DNA of 64,000 nt, taken from Paraflavitalea pollutisoli (GTDB taxonomy: Bacteria > Bacteroidota > Bacteroidia > Chitinophagales > Chitinophagaceae). Numbering within the stretch: the stretch's first letter is position 1; each line of letters opens with the position of its first letter. Of this stretch, positions 47,001-55,630 are shown piece after piece. The stretch is taken from contig NZ_JARKMX010000008.1 of assembly GCF_029360705.1 (NCBI RefSeq), positions 2,782,202 to 2,846,201 on the forward strand, written 5' to 3'. The position numbers were made by a program, and so were the translations under genes. The notes under the pieces are model-generated. The model ran no database searches and had not been told where the DNA came from. It saw only the letters and a list, made by a program, of their open reading frames with translations.

Positions 47001-47448
47001 AAAACTCCCCCTTGCTATCGGTAGCAGTAGAATTAGCCGGACGTGCCTTCACCAGGATACTGGCCCCCACTACCGGCTCGCCATCCTGATTAGTAACCTT
47101 GCCCTTCACGATGCGTCCCTCGATCGACAAGGTCACCACCGGCTTCGACTTTTCCCGCTTCTTGAAAATAAAGATCGTACCCCCACCCTTCACCTCGTAT
47201 TCCAATCCCTGCCCCTCCAGCGCTTTGTCGAGCACCAGCTGGTAGCTGGCCTTTGTAAAACTCAGGCTCACTTTCCTGGCTCCTTTCAAATCCTCCCAAT
47301 TGAACACGACGGTCATACCCGTTTGCTTCTCGATCTCGCTGAACACGCGATCGAGGGTAGCATCCTTCAGCGACACCGTTACCTGGGCAACTGCACCCGC
47401 ACTTACCTGCAGGCAAAAGATGGTCAAAAAGATAGTGAGCAGTTTCAT
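44002..47448 (-). CDS. SusC/RagA-family TonB-linked receptor with N-terminal STN signalling domain (pair 2)
   Basis: Started at 47448 (MKLLTIFLTIFCLQVSAGAVAQ), a good signal peptide; the open frame runs 37 codons further upstream. The 1148-residue protein has an STN domain at about residues 23-90 (VSLKDATLDRVFSEIEKQTGMTVVF), a carboxypeptidase-like domain (VKGKVTNQDGEPVVGASILV), a plug (LKDAAAASIWGARAGNGVIVI) and a barrel ending VRSYAFGVKAGF. STN domains contact a FecR-type anti-sigma factor, and FecR and an ECF sigma gene lie just upstream. This receptor should thus both import and signal. The ligand is unknown. Confidence 0.95.
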   Translation of the reverse strand: MKLLTIFLTIFCLQVSAGAVAQVTVSLKDATLDRVFSEIEKQTGMTVVFNWEDLKGARKVSLSFTKASYQLVLDKALEGQGLEYEVKGGGTIFIFKKREKSKPVVTLSIEGRIVKGKVTNQDGEPVVGASILVKARPANSTATDSKGEFSLNDVDDDDQLLITSVQYETKEVAIGSRDFVAVQLSIKTVDLKEVTVTLNTGYQNISPERATGSFSQPDREMMSKRITTDVLSRLDGITSGLVFNAGAADGTRSISIRGRSTIIANESPLVVVDNFPYDGDINNINPNDVENLTVLKDAAAASIWGARAGNGVIVITTKKGKYNQKAKVLFAANVTVAEKPDMGYNRNYLSSGDLLEVEKYLYDNSFYTWYLENPNDWPYTFAPPGASLYYKQQQGLITADQANRSLDSLRSIDVRDGLSKYFYRRAVNQQYSIGLSGGSDNANYALSVGYDRNLQQEVGNANNRLTINSAMNITPLRGLEFSGGINYVQSETFNNSVIQNLVVGGPSGIALYPYTRFTDDAGNPMPVTKDFIPAWADTAGGGRLLNWRFNPLQEQSLSDNVTRLTDLRLTAGIKYNLLRGLSVDVKYQYSKGTTNGRIYYSPDTYFARDVINRFTDLTTDPITYKVPLGGILRNNRDEYTAHNGRLGLTYNYTAGDHQVSALAGVEVREVEGAGNSAGYYGYNERNSSFQEVDYSTYFNTYPQGAATIVNYNSIRGSLQRYRSAFANASYTFRARYIASVSGRIDQGNLFGLSYNNKSTPLWSAGAKWIVSNEAFFNIPWLSNLLVKASYGFNGNTLVNATAYTTAVYSNIQTAIQPIFATLVSPGNPELKWEKIGISNIGVEFSALQGKLSGSVEAFWKKGRDMIAAQVIPSSTGFTTATKNYAAIKGHGVDVAITTRNIDGRFKWTTAFLFSYARDRVTRYDGNEYGALFVEGRPVQGIYSYYWAGLDPASGAPLGYLSDTSKTPTQDYAALLNSSRKQQVYNGSAVPVYFGALRNTLAYGSLALSFNIAYKMGYYFRRSTISYFGLYNLLSGNVDFSRRWKKPGDEQVTDVPAMPAVANFSADQFYAGSSVTVERGDHIRLQDISLTYDWSFKKQQSKVIDYLQFNFYVQNAGILWRANNYGIDPDAQVVFRPVRSYAFGVKAGF

Positions 47449-48093
47449 GATTCTTATCCAGTGTTTTCCCGACCCCACCATCGCCACGCTGCGGCTACAG
47501 GAGGTTTCAGGCCTTCGGGACACAGCACATGCCCGCAAGCCATGAACAATTAATTTCATACCTTACATAAGTTTTGGGTGACATTATCTCGAACAGCGCG
47601 ATAGTAAAGCTCATAACAAGCCCGTCAACACGGGTATCGCCGGAAGTGGTTGCAACACTTTCGGCTTTTTGTTACAGCCATACACAGGATCGATCGAGTT
47701 ACCGATCTTTTTTTTCAAGGGACAAGTGTTTAAATTTCGGTAGGATAAGCGTGCAAATTGATCGCGGTGGAGTGTAGATCAACGTTGTTGCATAAAAAGA
47801 AGTAAGGTATTGGAAAAGACGGGATTGATCAGTGTATTGCTTGTAGACATATATGTAGGTTTTGGTTGCGTGCAGGAAAAAGGAACAAAAAAGAAAGCCC
47901 CGGGTTGAAAATAGTATTCCTTCTCGTAGACACGAAAACGGAACTTCGGGGCCCTCCTCACTTCGGTACCTCCTTTTGTTTATCGGTTAGTCAGTGCCGG
48001 CACCAGGCCGGCCATCGGTAAGCATCTTTTCATAGTCAAGGTCAATGGTCAGGTATCAGTGTTAAGGCGTAAGCTCGTTGAGCCATTCATCTA
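47449..48093. other. Intergenic region between FecR and the STN-type SusC
   Basis: This gap of about 650 bases should hold the promoter of the receptor operon, presumably read by the adjacent ECF sigma factor. A candidate terminator for the sigma/FecR transcript lies at about 47885-47953. Short open frames (one of 60 codons on the minus strand at 47779-47961) look like chance. No recognisable operator or repeat was found. Confidence 0.55.
47885..47953 (-). terminator. Candidate terminator of the sigma/FecR operon
   Basis: On the minus strand CGGGGC/GCCCCG arms (47897-47902 and 47947-47952) enclose a 44-base loop that itself contains a small TCGT-GTCT-ACGA hairpin. They are followed by CTTTCTTTTTTG. 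The U-rich tail is good, but the short outer stem and large loop make this only a moderate call. Confidence 0.4.
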
Positions 48094-49296
48094 TCACTGG
48101 TCACCGGTAGTTTTCACCACCAGTTTCCTTCCTTCCAGTATAAATTCAACAGATTCATCGTATCGTTTCAGAATGGTCAGCAATTCACGGAGCGGTATGT
48201 CACGGCTGAACGCCCCTTGCAGTTGCCAGGATTTGCCCGGATTATCCGGCATCACGACTTCTACATCGTACCATCGAGCCAGCTGGCGCATGATCTCCGG
48301 AAGACTTGCCCGGTTGAAGCTGAACTGTCCCCGCATCCAGCGCGTAGACGCTTCCACCGGAGCTTGACCCACCGACAAGGCACCGGTCGACCTGGCCCAG
48401 ACAGCCTGCCTACCTGCCGTCAGTTGCTTTACCTGCTTACCAGCGGTAACGATCACCGAACCTTCTATCAGCGACGTGCGTTCGGCAGGCTCATTGCCGT
48501 AGGCATTGACATTGAATTTGGTACCGGTTACCCGTATCTCATGCCCACGCTCCGTGGTGACGATAAACGGCTGGCGGCTGTTCTTCGCCACTTCAAAATA
48601 GGCCTCGCCCGTAAGCTCTACACGACGTTCTGTACCGGCAAACACGGCCGGAAAGCGCAGACTGGAACCGGCATTGACCCAGCAGCGACTACCATCTGCC
48701 AGTTGCAACGCATAGTAGCCGCCGTTGGGCACCTGCAAGGTTTGCAGACCGGCATCTTTGTAATCACCGCCTGGCTTGTAGTGCACAGAACCATCGGACA
48801 GTTTTTCGATGGTAGCACTACCCTGCTGACCGATCACACCGGTGCCGGTGCCGTCGAGATCGATGCGCGACTGATCGCTCAACACGAGTACGGCCCGTTT
48901 GCTACCGGGTGGAAGGTCTGTGGTATTGGATTGGACTAAGACGGATTGGTCGGGAATGACTGTTTGGTTGGGCAGGTAATAATAAACGATGCTGGCACCC
49001 AGTAATAATAGCAGCACGGCAGCCGCCGTGAGGTACCAGGCGCGGTAGTTGACAGCTTTGCGCATGGGTACTACCGGGGTCAGTTGTAATTCTTCCCCCT
49101 GCCACACCTTATCGGCCGCTTCATAGTCAGTAAAAATGGATTGAATACCAGCATTAGTAGTAAGTCGATCAACCAGCGCTGCATTGGCCACGGAGATCTG
49201 TGAGAACTCTTCCAGTTCCCTTTGTTCTTCCGCCGAGATGGTTCCTGTGAGCTGCTTGTAGGCAAGCACACGAATCGTTTTGGCCTTGTCCAGCAT
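48094..49296 (-). CDS. fecR: FecR-family anti-sigma factor
   Basis: I choose the ATG at 49296 (MLDKAKTIRVLAYKQL), 13 codons inside the open frame, because AAGAGGA lies 4 bases upstream. The 400-residue protein has an N-terminal cytoplasmic helical part for sigma binding and one transmembrane helix (AWYLTAAAVLLLLLGASIVYYYLP, about residues 76-99). A periplasmic FecR domain follows (GSKRAVLVLSDQSRIDLDGTGTG, VPNGGYYALQLADGSRCWVN, VELTGEAYFEVAKNSRQPFIV), and the end is an STN-like DUF4974 (FNRASLPEIMRQLARWYDVEVV). It should hold the upstream sigma factor until the SusC STN domain relays substrate binding. Gene order is sigma-fecR-SusC-SusD. Confidence 0.95.
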   Translation of the reverse strand: MLDKAKTIRVLAYKQLTGTISAEEQRELEEFSQISVANAALVDRLTTNAGIQSIFTDYEAADKVWQGEELQLTPVVPMRKAVNYRAWYLTAAAVLLLLLGASIVYYYLPNQTVIPDQSVLVQSNTTDLPPGSKRAVLVLSDQSRIDLDGTGTGVIGQQGSATIEKLSDGSVHYKPGGDYKDAGLQTLQVPNGGYYALQLADGSRCWVNAGSSLRFPAVFAGTERRVELTGEAYFEVAKNSRQPFIVTTERGHEIRVTGTKFNVNAYGNEPAERTSLIEGSVIVTAGKQVKQLTAGRQAVWARSTGALSVGQAPVEASTRWMRGQFSFNRASLPEIMRQLARWYDVEVVMPDNPGKSWQLQGAFSRDIPLRELLTILKRYDESVEFILEGRKLVVKTTGDQ

Positions 49297-49300
49297 TTGT

Positions 49301-49307
49301 TCCTCTT
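49301..49307 (-). promoter_or_regulatory. Ribosome binding site that decides the fecR start
   Basis: On the minus strand AAGAGGA precedes the ATG at 49296 by 4 bases (ACAA). The upstream in-frame Met at 49335 has no comparable purine run. Strong Shine-Dalgarno sequences are uncommon among the genes of this window, so it is informative here. Confidence 0.6.
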
Positions 49308-49428
49308 GTTTAATTAAAGGTCCTACTGAAGGCATTTGCTGCCCCCATTGCTACTAAACAAGTAACCGCCAAAAACATATACCCGAAAACGAATTATTTT
49401 TCGATTTTCTGTAAAATAGTACCAGTGC

Positions 49429-50049
49429 CTATAACATATTGTCTCTTTCTGCCAGAAAAACCAGCAGGAGAGACAAGAAAAATGAATCCTTTAATAAGGT
49501 ACGCAACTGGGCCAGCGCCTTCGATTTCACCGTCCGTACCAGCTCCCGGCTCATCTCCAGCTTTACAGCCGCCTCTTCTACCGAATAGCCCTCGATAAAC
49601 AGCAGCTGAATCACGTTGCGCCGTTGCTCGGGCAGCTGCTGCAGCACCACCCGCAGCTCGCGGGTATACTCCCGCAGGATGATATCTCGTAGGATGGGGC
49701 TATTGGTCGTGTCCTCCGTCAGAAAGGCGCGTACTTCCTCCAACGCCACTTCCTTTTTGCTCTTGAAACCACTTCCGTATTTCAGGTAATTGTACGCCTT
49801 GTTGCGGCAGGTTATGTACATGTAGCTATGAATATCATTCATCGTCTTGAAGTTGCCCCGCAATTGCCAGCAGGTCAGGTAGGTATCTGAAACGATGTCC
49901 TTGGCCACTTCCACGTCCCGCACCAACTGGTTAGTAAACTGGAAAAATAGGGTACGGTATTCATGATAGTATAATCGAAATGCCTCCTCGGCCCCCGAAT
50001 TGATCCGGTTGGCTAGTTGATCGTCGATCTCATGATGCTGTTGCGACAT
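49429..50049 (-). CDS. ECF-type RNA polymerase sigma-70 factor
   Basis: The 206-residue protein has region 2 at about residues 20-95 (EAFRLYYHEYRTLFFQFTNQLVRDVEVAKDIVSDTYLTCWQ, then SYMYITCRNKAYNYLK) and region 4 at about 135-195 (LPEQRRNVIQLLFIEGYSVEEAAVKLEMSRELVRTVKSKALAQLR). Length fits the ECF group. The last 15 residues are hydrophobic (FFLSLLLVFLAERD), a common feature of Bacteroidota ECF factors paired with FecR. It precedes fecR by about 130 bases. It should direct transcription of the STN-SusC/SusD/TlpA operon when the receptor is occupied. Confidence 0.95.
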   Translation of the reverse strand: MSQQHHEIDDQLANRINSGAEEAFRLYYHEYRTLFFQFTNQLVRDVEVAKDIVSDTYLTCWQLRGNFKTMNDIHSYMYITCRNKAYNYLKYGSGFKSKKEVALEEVRAFLTEDTTNSPILRDIILREYTRELRVVLQQLPEQRRNVIQLLFIEGYSVEEAAVKLEMSRELVRTVKSKALAQLRTLLKDSFFLSLLLVFLAERDNML

Positions 50050-50321
50050 TGATGATGTTGTTATGTACGAAAAAAACCCGGGGAGCGATTTCTACATGAC
50101 CGTAAAATTGGAATTATGCTAAAATACTGGCGGTAACGGCCTAACGCTAACGGTATGACAGGCTTATATCGTCGAATGAGTGGAAAATACGCCGAAGTGT
50201 ATCGCATATCCTTACCGTTCATCATCAATATCTGATCGTCTCGCCCCTGTAACTGCCACAAAATCGCCTGGACGGTGTAAAGCCTGCCACGGACGATGTT
50301 TGCTGGGGAGCTCCTTTAGAT

Positions 50322-50376
50322 CAAACGCGCACCAAACGCACACTAAACGCGGACCAAACGCACACCAAACGCGGAC
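50322..50376. repeat. Tandem array 1: five 11-bp units (CAAACGCRSAC)
   Basis: Five consecutive 11-mers read CAAACGCGCAC, CAAACGCACAC, TAAACGCGGAC, CAAACGCACAC and CAAACGCGGAC. The units alternate between two variants at positions 8-9. About 15 bases further on, GGGTTTGGTGTTCG partly inverts the unit. The array is non-coding. Confidence 0.85.
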
Positions 50377-50536
50377 TTGCACGGGTTTGGTGTTCGTTTT
50401 GCCCGAATTTGGACCGCCATTGGTGCGGCTTTGTACCGACTCAGGTCCGGTGAAGTATACCGACTGGTCGCCCGCTCCTTCGCAACACCCCATTCACACC
50501 AGAGTTTCACCATAGATACAGCGCCTCTATATAATG

Positions 50537-50591
50537 CCGCTGTATCACCGCTCTATGTCCGCTGCATCTCCGCTGTATCTCCGCTGCATCC
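50537..50591. repeat. Tandem array 2: five 11-bp units (CCGCTGYATCT)
   Basis: Five consecutive 11-mers read CCGCTGTATCA, CCGCTCTATGT, CCGCTGCATCT, CCGCTGTATCT and CCGCTGCATCC, with a decayed partial copy following. Period and copy number equal those of the unrelated array about 160 bases away. It is non-coding. Confidence 0.85.
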
Positions 50592-50703
50592 TCCTGTACA
50601 ACTAACATTATCAATGCTTTAGCGGAGAACCGGGCGAGCAGTGGCCGAAATAACCCCTAACTTATTGTTAATCAAATCCTTTGCCAGTCCGCAACAATAA
50701 CAA

Positions 50704-50727
50704 GGGGCCGCCCAAAAGGACAGCCCC
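50704..50727 (-). terminator. Probable terminator of the third SusC/SusD operon
   Basis: On the minus strand GGGGC-T-GTCC, a TTTT loop and GGGC-G-GCCCC form a nearly continuous hairpin (one G-T pair, one internal mismatch). It is followed by TTGTTATTGTTG and lies 35 bases after the SusD stop codon. Confidence 0.55.
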
Positions 50728-50761
50728 GACTTAAAAACTAACAGAGAAGAGGGAACCTCGA

Positions 50762-52252
50762 TTAATAATCTGGATTTTGTGCCGCATTCACGTTTGCATT
50801 ACGAACGGATTCGGGTATTGGGAGCGTCCACTCACGGTCACCCGGCTCCAACCGGCAGTCGCCGGTTGGCGAGACGGCCGTATTCCCACAGGTGCTGCCG
50901 CGCACGATCAAACGTGTCGTCCTTTTCAGGTCGAAGAAGCGATGCCCCTCGCCCACCAGCTCGCGCCGACGTTCATTTGCTATTGCTTCCAGCAGTTGCG
51001 CACCGGTAACACCGCTCACCGGTGTATAGCCATTGATACGGGCCGCCCGCAGGGTATTCAGGTCTTGCAGGGCCAGCCCTTCCTGCGAATTCCTTGCCCG
51101 TGCCTCTGCCCGGATCAGGAACATCTCGCCGGTGCGGAACACCGGGAAGTTCATATTGCCATCCGACAGGGCATTCTTGCCTTTAAACTTGGTGAGGGCC
51201 AGTTCACCGCTCGCGGCTGTAAAAAAGGCCGTATATCGGATATCGGTATTTTGAATCAAACCACTGGTGCCTGCTGCCGTCGCAATTTCCAGGGCAGGGC
51301 GGAAATAACTACGGCCATTGGTGGCGAAATAAGCCACGAAGGTGGGTCCGCTTTCGCCCGATTCAAACTGCACATTCCAGATGATCTCACCCCGGTTAGT
51401 TTGGTTGTACATGCCCGAGTAAGCATTCTGGTCCAGGTTGACCAGCGGACGTGCATCGATCACTTTAGTCGCTGCGGTGATCGCCTCAGGCCACATACCC
51501 GCATACAAATACAACCTGGCCAGGATGGCATTGACCACCGGCAGATCGATGAAAGGACGGGTAAGGCCGGTGGCAGCATTGATCGGCTTGTCTACATCTG
51601 CCAGCAAGGTTTCGGCCTTCGACAGATCACTGAACAGCGAATCGTAGTACTGCTTGTTCGACATGCGTACTGGCTTTACATTCGGCGACACAATAAACTG
51701 GGTGCTATAATTCAGCGCCAGCACCGTCGTACTGTTGCGCTCATAGGTGGCAGAGAAATAGCGCATCAGGTCAAAATGTGCCAACGCCCGGATGGCGTAG
51801 GCCTGCCCTTTGATCCGGTTGGCCAACTTACGGTTATCGGTTGTAGTAAACTTATCGATATCACGGAGTACGATATTTGCGTTGGCGATTACACCGTATG
51901 GCGCCGAATACAAAGAACTAACCTGCCCGGTATTAGGCTGGTACAACCAATCGGCCATCGTACGGCTATTGGCCAGCGTTTGTGTCGTTTCCCACAGGTT
52001 GTCACTCATCACATCGGGCATGATCGCCCATCCTGAGCCAGTACCGCTGCCTGATCCAAAATAATTACCATTCCTGAAATTGGCGTAGGCGCCCGTCAAC
52101 ACTTCCTCCACCTGCTTCATCGAAGAAGGATTAGAGATGGCGTCCAGGCTGAATTCCGGGTACAGATCAATGAGTTCCTTTTTTGTACAAGCCTGCAACC
52201 CCAGCACGGCCAGACTTGCATAGATGATTGAATGCTTTATATTTTTAAACAT
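50762..52252 (-). CDS. SusD/RagB-family lipoprotein (pair 3)
   Basis: The 496-residue protein has a lipoprotein signal (SLAVLGLQAC, Cys22) and SusD features: SMKQVEEVLTGAYANFRNGNYFG, AYAIRALAHFDLMRYF, the VVNAILARLYLYAGMWPEAI TPR and the closing LLEAIANERRRELVGEGHRFFDLKRT block. The final WTLPIPESVRNANVNAAQNPDY is the standard SusD end. It follows SusC by 43 bases and precedes a terminator. The upstream genes (unassigned glycosidase, RhaT, lactonase-like) suggest a deoxysugar-containing ligand, but there is no direct evidence of specificity. Confidence 0.94.
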   Translation of the reverse strand: MFKNIKHSIIYASLAVLGLQACTKKELIDLYPEFSLDAISNPSSMKQVEEVLTGAYANFRNGNYFGSGSGTGSGWAIMPDVMSDNLWETTQTLANSRTMADWLYQPNTGQVSSLYSAPYGVIANANIVLRDIDKFTTTDNRKLANRIKGQAYAIRALAHFDLMRYFSATYERNSTTVLALNYSTQFIVSPNVKPVRMSNKQYYDSLFSDLSKAETLLADVDKPINAATGLTRPFIDLPVVNAILARLYLYAGMWPEAITAATKVIDARPLVNLDQNAYSGMYNQTNRGEIIWNVQFESGESGPTFVAYFATNGRSYFRPALEIATAAGTSGLIQNTDIRYTAFFTAASGELALTKFKGKNALSDGNMNFPVFRTGEMFLIRAEARARNSQEGLALQDLNTLRAARINGYTPVSGVTGAQLLEAIANERRRELVGEGHRFFDLKRTTRLIVRGSTCGNTAVSPTGDCRLEPGDREWTLPIPESVRNANVNAAQNPDY

Positions 52253-52295
52253 ACTGATTTCGGTTTTTACGAATGAACAATGCTACAGACGCGAT

Positions 52296-55250
52296 TTAGA
52301 ACCCAAGGGACAATCCTACCGTCGTTTGCACCAACGCAGGATATTGTGCTCCTGTAAGTGAGGTACCAGTCATCTCCGGATCGAAGCTCTGGTAGTCGGT
52401 CTTCGTCCACCAGTTCTGTCCCTGCACATAAATACGGGCACTGCGCAATTTGGCAGCCGACAACCATTTCGCCGGCAATACATAACCGAGGGTTACGTTG
52501 CGCAAACGCCAGTAGCTGGCATCCTCCAGGAAACGGGTAGTCTGTGTCTGGTAAGCATTGCCACCAGTCGAAGTAGGCCGCGGCACATTGGTGATATCGC
52601 CGGGATTTTTCCATTCCGTCAACATACTCACGTGCATGTTGTCATAGAAATAAGTTGGATTGACGATATTGTTCATATCGTTGTTGTACATATACCGGTT
52701 GAGGAAGAACACCAGGTTGGCCGACAACTCAAATCCTTTATAAGAGATGGCTGTTGAAAGCCCGCCATACCAGGGAGCATCCGATGTACCCTTTATCACC
52801 TTATCGTTCACGCTGAAAGTTTGTGTGGTGCTCTTGTCACGTTTGGCGTACAAAGCATTGCCGTTGTCGGGGTTTACACCAGCATATTCTACCAGGTAGA
52901 AGCTATTGATGGGTTTACCTACCGCCAGGATCGTTGTACCCGAGATCGCAGAATCTGCCACCAGTGCCAACACCTGGTTCTTGTTGTAGGTAATGTTACC
53001 CTCGAGCACCCAGCGGAAATCCTTCGTTTCGATCACACTGCCACGCAGGCTGACTTCCACACCACGATTGCGCAGCTTATTCATATTACCGCTGATACTA
53101 CCACTTCCATTCAAGGAAGGATCAATACCAATGGGATAAAACAGGTCCTGTGTTTCGCGATCATAAAACTCCACCGTACCGGACAGGCGACGTTTCAACA
53201 TCGCGAAGTCGAAGCCCAGGTTGATCATGCGACTGGTTTCCCAGCGCAGGTCGAGGTTACCAGGGGTGGAGATCGCCCAGCCGCTTACGCCGGCATAGGA
53301 AGTACGACCAAACAAGGGGAAGGTATAGTTATTGTCTGAGTTGTTACCATTGGTACCAATACTGGCGCGCACCTTCAGCTCGTCGAGGAAACTGATGGTC
53401 TTGATGAAGTCTTCATTGGTCGCATTCCAGGTTAACCCTACGGAGCCAAAATTGGCAAACCGGTTGTTGAAACCGAAACGGGAAGATCCATCACGACGGC
53501 CTACTACGTTGACATAATATTTATTGTCGTAACCATAGCTACCCATGAAGAAGTAAGATTGCAGGCCACTCTCACCACCATTGCCCGTTACCACCGGGAT
53601 GTAGTTGGGATTGGTAACACTACCGGCGGTAATACCGGTCTCATTTTCAAATCCATTGGTAAAGCCATAGCCGGTAAAGCCAAAATTGCGGCCATTGTTC
53701 TTCACGAGCTCGAAGAAGGCGCCCGCTTCGATCTCATGTACGCCAAATTCTTTGCGATAGTTCAGCGACGTGGTTCCTGTATAACGCAGCGAACGGGAGA
53801 AAGTCCTGTTCAAAGCTCCATTGCGGGCTCGACCGGCCGATACACGTGGGCTGGTAAAGGCTTCACCTTCTGTTTGGGAATAATCGATACCCCAGTTGGT
53901 ACGGGCAAACAAACCAGGCAGGAATGGTGCATGGTATTCGAGGTAGGTAGTACCGATCCCTTTCAACTGTAAACTGTTGTTATGATTCAGGAACAACTCC
54001 ATCGCTCCATTGGGCTGGCCGGATGTAAGCTGACCGGTATTGGCACCACCGGTTTCCTGGTATTCGCCGGTGCGGGGGTTGATGTCACGCTCGTAAGGAT
54101 TACTCCAGCGTATCGCATTCAGCGGTGTAGAGATCGATGTATTGGCCTCGCCGGTATTGTTGCGTTTGGAATATCCGCCTTGTACACCAATACCAAAACG
54201 CCAGTTCTTGACATTGTTGTCGACATTCACGCGCACCGTGTAACGCTTAAGGCCGGTCGTTTGTACGATACCTTCCTGGTCGAGATAAGCCAGTGATCCG
54301 TAAAAACGGCTGGCCTGGTTACCACCACTGGCACTGACCTGGTGCTGCTGTGTCATACCGGTTTGAAACAGGGCATCTTGCCAGCTGAAGTTCACGGCAC
54401 GTAAACTATCTGCCTGGGCAGGGGTCCAACTGTACGGATTGCCACGCTGCAATTCATAATCTATTTTCTGGGCACTGTTCATCACGATCAGGCGGTCTTT
54501 GGGCATCTTGCTCCAACCTACCTGTCCGTCATAATTTAGTTGCAATTGACCGGCTTTACCACGACGGGTATTGATCACGATCACACCATTGGCACCGCGC
54601 GATCCATAGAGCGAAGTAGCCACAGCATCTTTCAACACTTCTACTCTTTCAAAATCACCCTGGTTGATCGAGGCAAAATCGGCGGCTGTGATCTCTACAC
54701 CATCCATAATATATAAAGGAACGTTGGCCCCATTCACTGAGCCGACGCCACGTATACGAACGACTGCGTTGGATCCTGGCTGACCACTATTGGCCACGAC
54801 CGATACGCCGGCCGCTGCCCCTTGCAGGGCCTGGTCGAAGGACGCCATGGGTTGACGACGTACCGATACCGGATCCACCACGGAGGAGGCGCCGGCAAAC
54901 TTTTTACGCGATACGGTAGAATATCCCGTTACCACCACCTCTTCAATGAGTGAGCTTTCTATTTCCATCTGCACGGTCAGCGTATTACCACGCACAGGCA
55001 CAGTGTTCTGTTTGTAACCGATGGTACTAATGACCAATCGTTTAATAGTTGAAGGAACGTCGATGGAGAAGTTGCCGCTTTCATCGGTGCGGGTTGCTAC
55101 TTTGGCATCTTCCGTGGTGACAGTTGCCCCGGGAATCGGAGCGCCGGTTTTGTTGTCGGTAACCCTTCCGGAAACCTTTTGGGATTGGGCGAAGGAGAAC
55201 TGCAGGAATAGCAATGACAATACAATGGTGAGCCCATAGCATTTTCGCAT
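52296..55250 (-). CDS. SusC/RagA-family TonB-linked outer membrane receptor (pair 3)
   Basis: Started at 55250 (MRKCYGLTIVLSLLFLQFSFAQ) for its signal peptide; 19 further codons are open upstream. The 984-residue protein has a carboxypeptidase-like domain (VSGRVTDNKTGAPIPGATVTT), a TonB box/plug (VVVTGYSTVSRKKFAGASSVV and LKDAVATSLYGSRGANGVIVI) and a barrel that ends YPALVQTTVGLSLGF. No STN domain is present, so control is not through the nearby ECF/FecR pair by the usual route. With SusD it should import an oligosaccharide. An AT-rich 380-bp gap upstream suggests its own promoter. Confidence 0.95.
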   Translation of the reverse strand: MRKCYGLTIVLSLLFLQFSFAQSQKVSGRVTDNKTGAPIPGATVTTEDAKVATRTDESGNFSIDVPSTIKRLVISTIGYKQNTVPVRGNTLTVQMEIESSLIEEVVVTGYSTVSRKKFAGASSVVDPVSVRRQPMASFDQALQGAAAGVSVVANSGQPGSNAVVRIRGVGSVNGANVPLYIMDGVEITAADFASINQGDFERVEVLKDAVATSLYGSRGANGVIVINTRRGKAGQLQLNYDGQVGWSKMPKDRLIVMNSAQKIDYELQRGNPYSWTPAQADSLRAVNFSWQDALFQTGMTQQHQVSASGGNQASRFYGSLAYLDQEGIVQTTGLKRYTVRVNVDNNVKNWRFGIGVQGGYSKRNNTGEANTSISTPLNAIRWSNPYERDINPRTGEYQETGGANTGQLTSGQPNGAMELFLNHNNSLQLKGIGTTYLEYHAPFLPGLFARTNWGIDYSQTEGEAFTSPRVSAGRARNGALNRTFSRSLRYTGTTSLNYRKEFGVHEIEAGAFFELVKNNGRNFGFTGYGFTNGFENETGITAGSVTNPNYIPVVTGNGGESGLQSYFFMGSYGYDNKYYVNVVGRRDGSSRFGFNNRFANFGSVGLTWNATNEDFIKTISFLDELKVRASIGTNGNNSDNNYTFPLFGRTSYAGVSGWAISTPGNLDLRWETSRMINLGFDFAMLKRRLSGTVEFYDRETQDLFYPIGIDPSLNGSGSISGNMNKLRNRGVEVSLRGSVIETKDFRWVLEGNITYNKNQVLALVADSAISGTTILAVGKPINSFYLVEYAGVNPDNGNALYAKRDKSTTQTFSVNDKVIKGTSDAPWYGGLSTAISYKGFELSANLVFFLNRYMYNNDMNNIVNPTYFYDNMHVSMLTEWKNPGDITNVPRPTSTGGNAYQTQTTRFLEDASYWRLRNVTLGYVLPAKWLSAAKLRSARIYVQGQNWWTKTDYQSFDPEMTGTSLTGAQYPALVQTTVGLSLGF

Positions 55251-55630
55251 GTGACAGTTAGTTTTGATTGTTAGTAATAAGTCGATGCACTTTTCCTGGC
55301 AGAACAATCGTCAGTAATTTTCATCGTACGTATATACTAAGATTACCTGCAAGCAGCAGCAGGCAAATGATTTGGTTCGAATTGGCTATACTAATAAAAG
55401 AGGCAATTCAATAAGAATATAGAAATAAAATAATATTACAGAGACAAGCACAGACTGAAGTTCAATAGATAAGGTCAGGGATATAAATTACATGTGATTC
55501 AGTAAATATATCACAATCCTGCCAAGTAAAAACAGGTCTGCCAGAATTCTTAGGAAATTCTAATAACCGCTCAATCAGATAATTAGACCAGTAATACCTT
55601 AATGGTTAACAATCAATTAACAAGACAATT
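55251..55630. other. AT-rich intergenic region upstream of the third SusC
   Basis: This 380-bp gap is visibly richer in A and T than its surroundings, with runs such as AATATAGAAATAAAATAATATTA. It should hold the SusC/SusD promoter. I did not find an exact CAAAnnTA (minus-strand TAnnTTTG) site, an obvious terminator or a small gene. Confidence 0.5.

Larger units (their letters stand above)
50050..50761. other. Gene-free region with two 11-bp tandem arrays, upstream of the ECF sigma gene
   Basis: This 0.7-kb stretch lies between the end of the third SusD and the ECF sigma start. It holds a minus-strand terminator near 50704, two unrelated tandem arrays (50322-50376 and 50537-50591) and presumably the sigma promoter. 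Open frames of about 100 codons on both strands follow the repeats and have no family features, so I do not call genes here. Confidence 0.6.

Noticed and set aside
47779-47961. 60-codon minus-strand frame between fecR and SusC
   Set aside because: It runs through the candidate terminator hairpin and has no family features.
50180-50515. 111-codon plus-strand frame and a 93-codon minus-strand frame over tandem array 1
   Set aside because: Both are produced by the 11-bp repeats, lack family features and overlap each other, so the region is better read as non-coding.
50322-50591. Possible CRISPR array
   Set aside because: The 11-bp units are contiguous with no spacers, and no cas gene is present.
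50777-52036. 419-codon plus-strand open frame
   Set aside because: It lies opposite a clear SusD gene and its translation has no recognisable features; long shadows are common opposite these GC-balanced genes.
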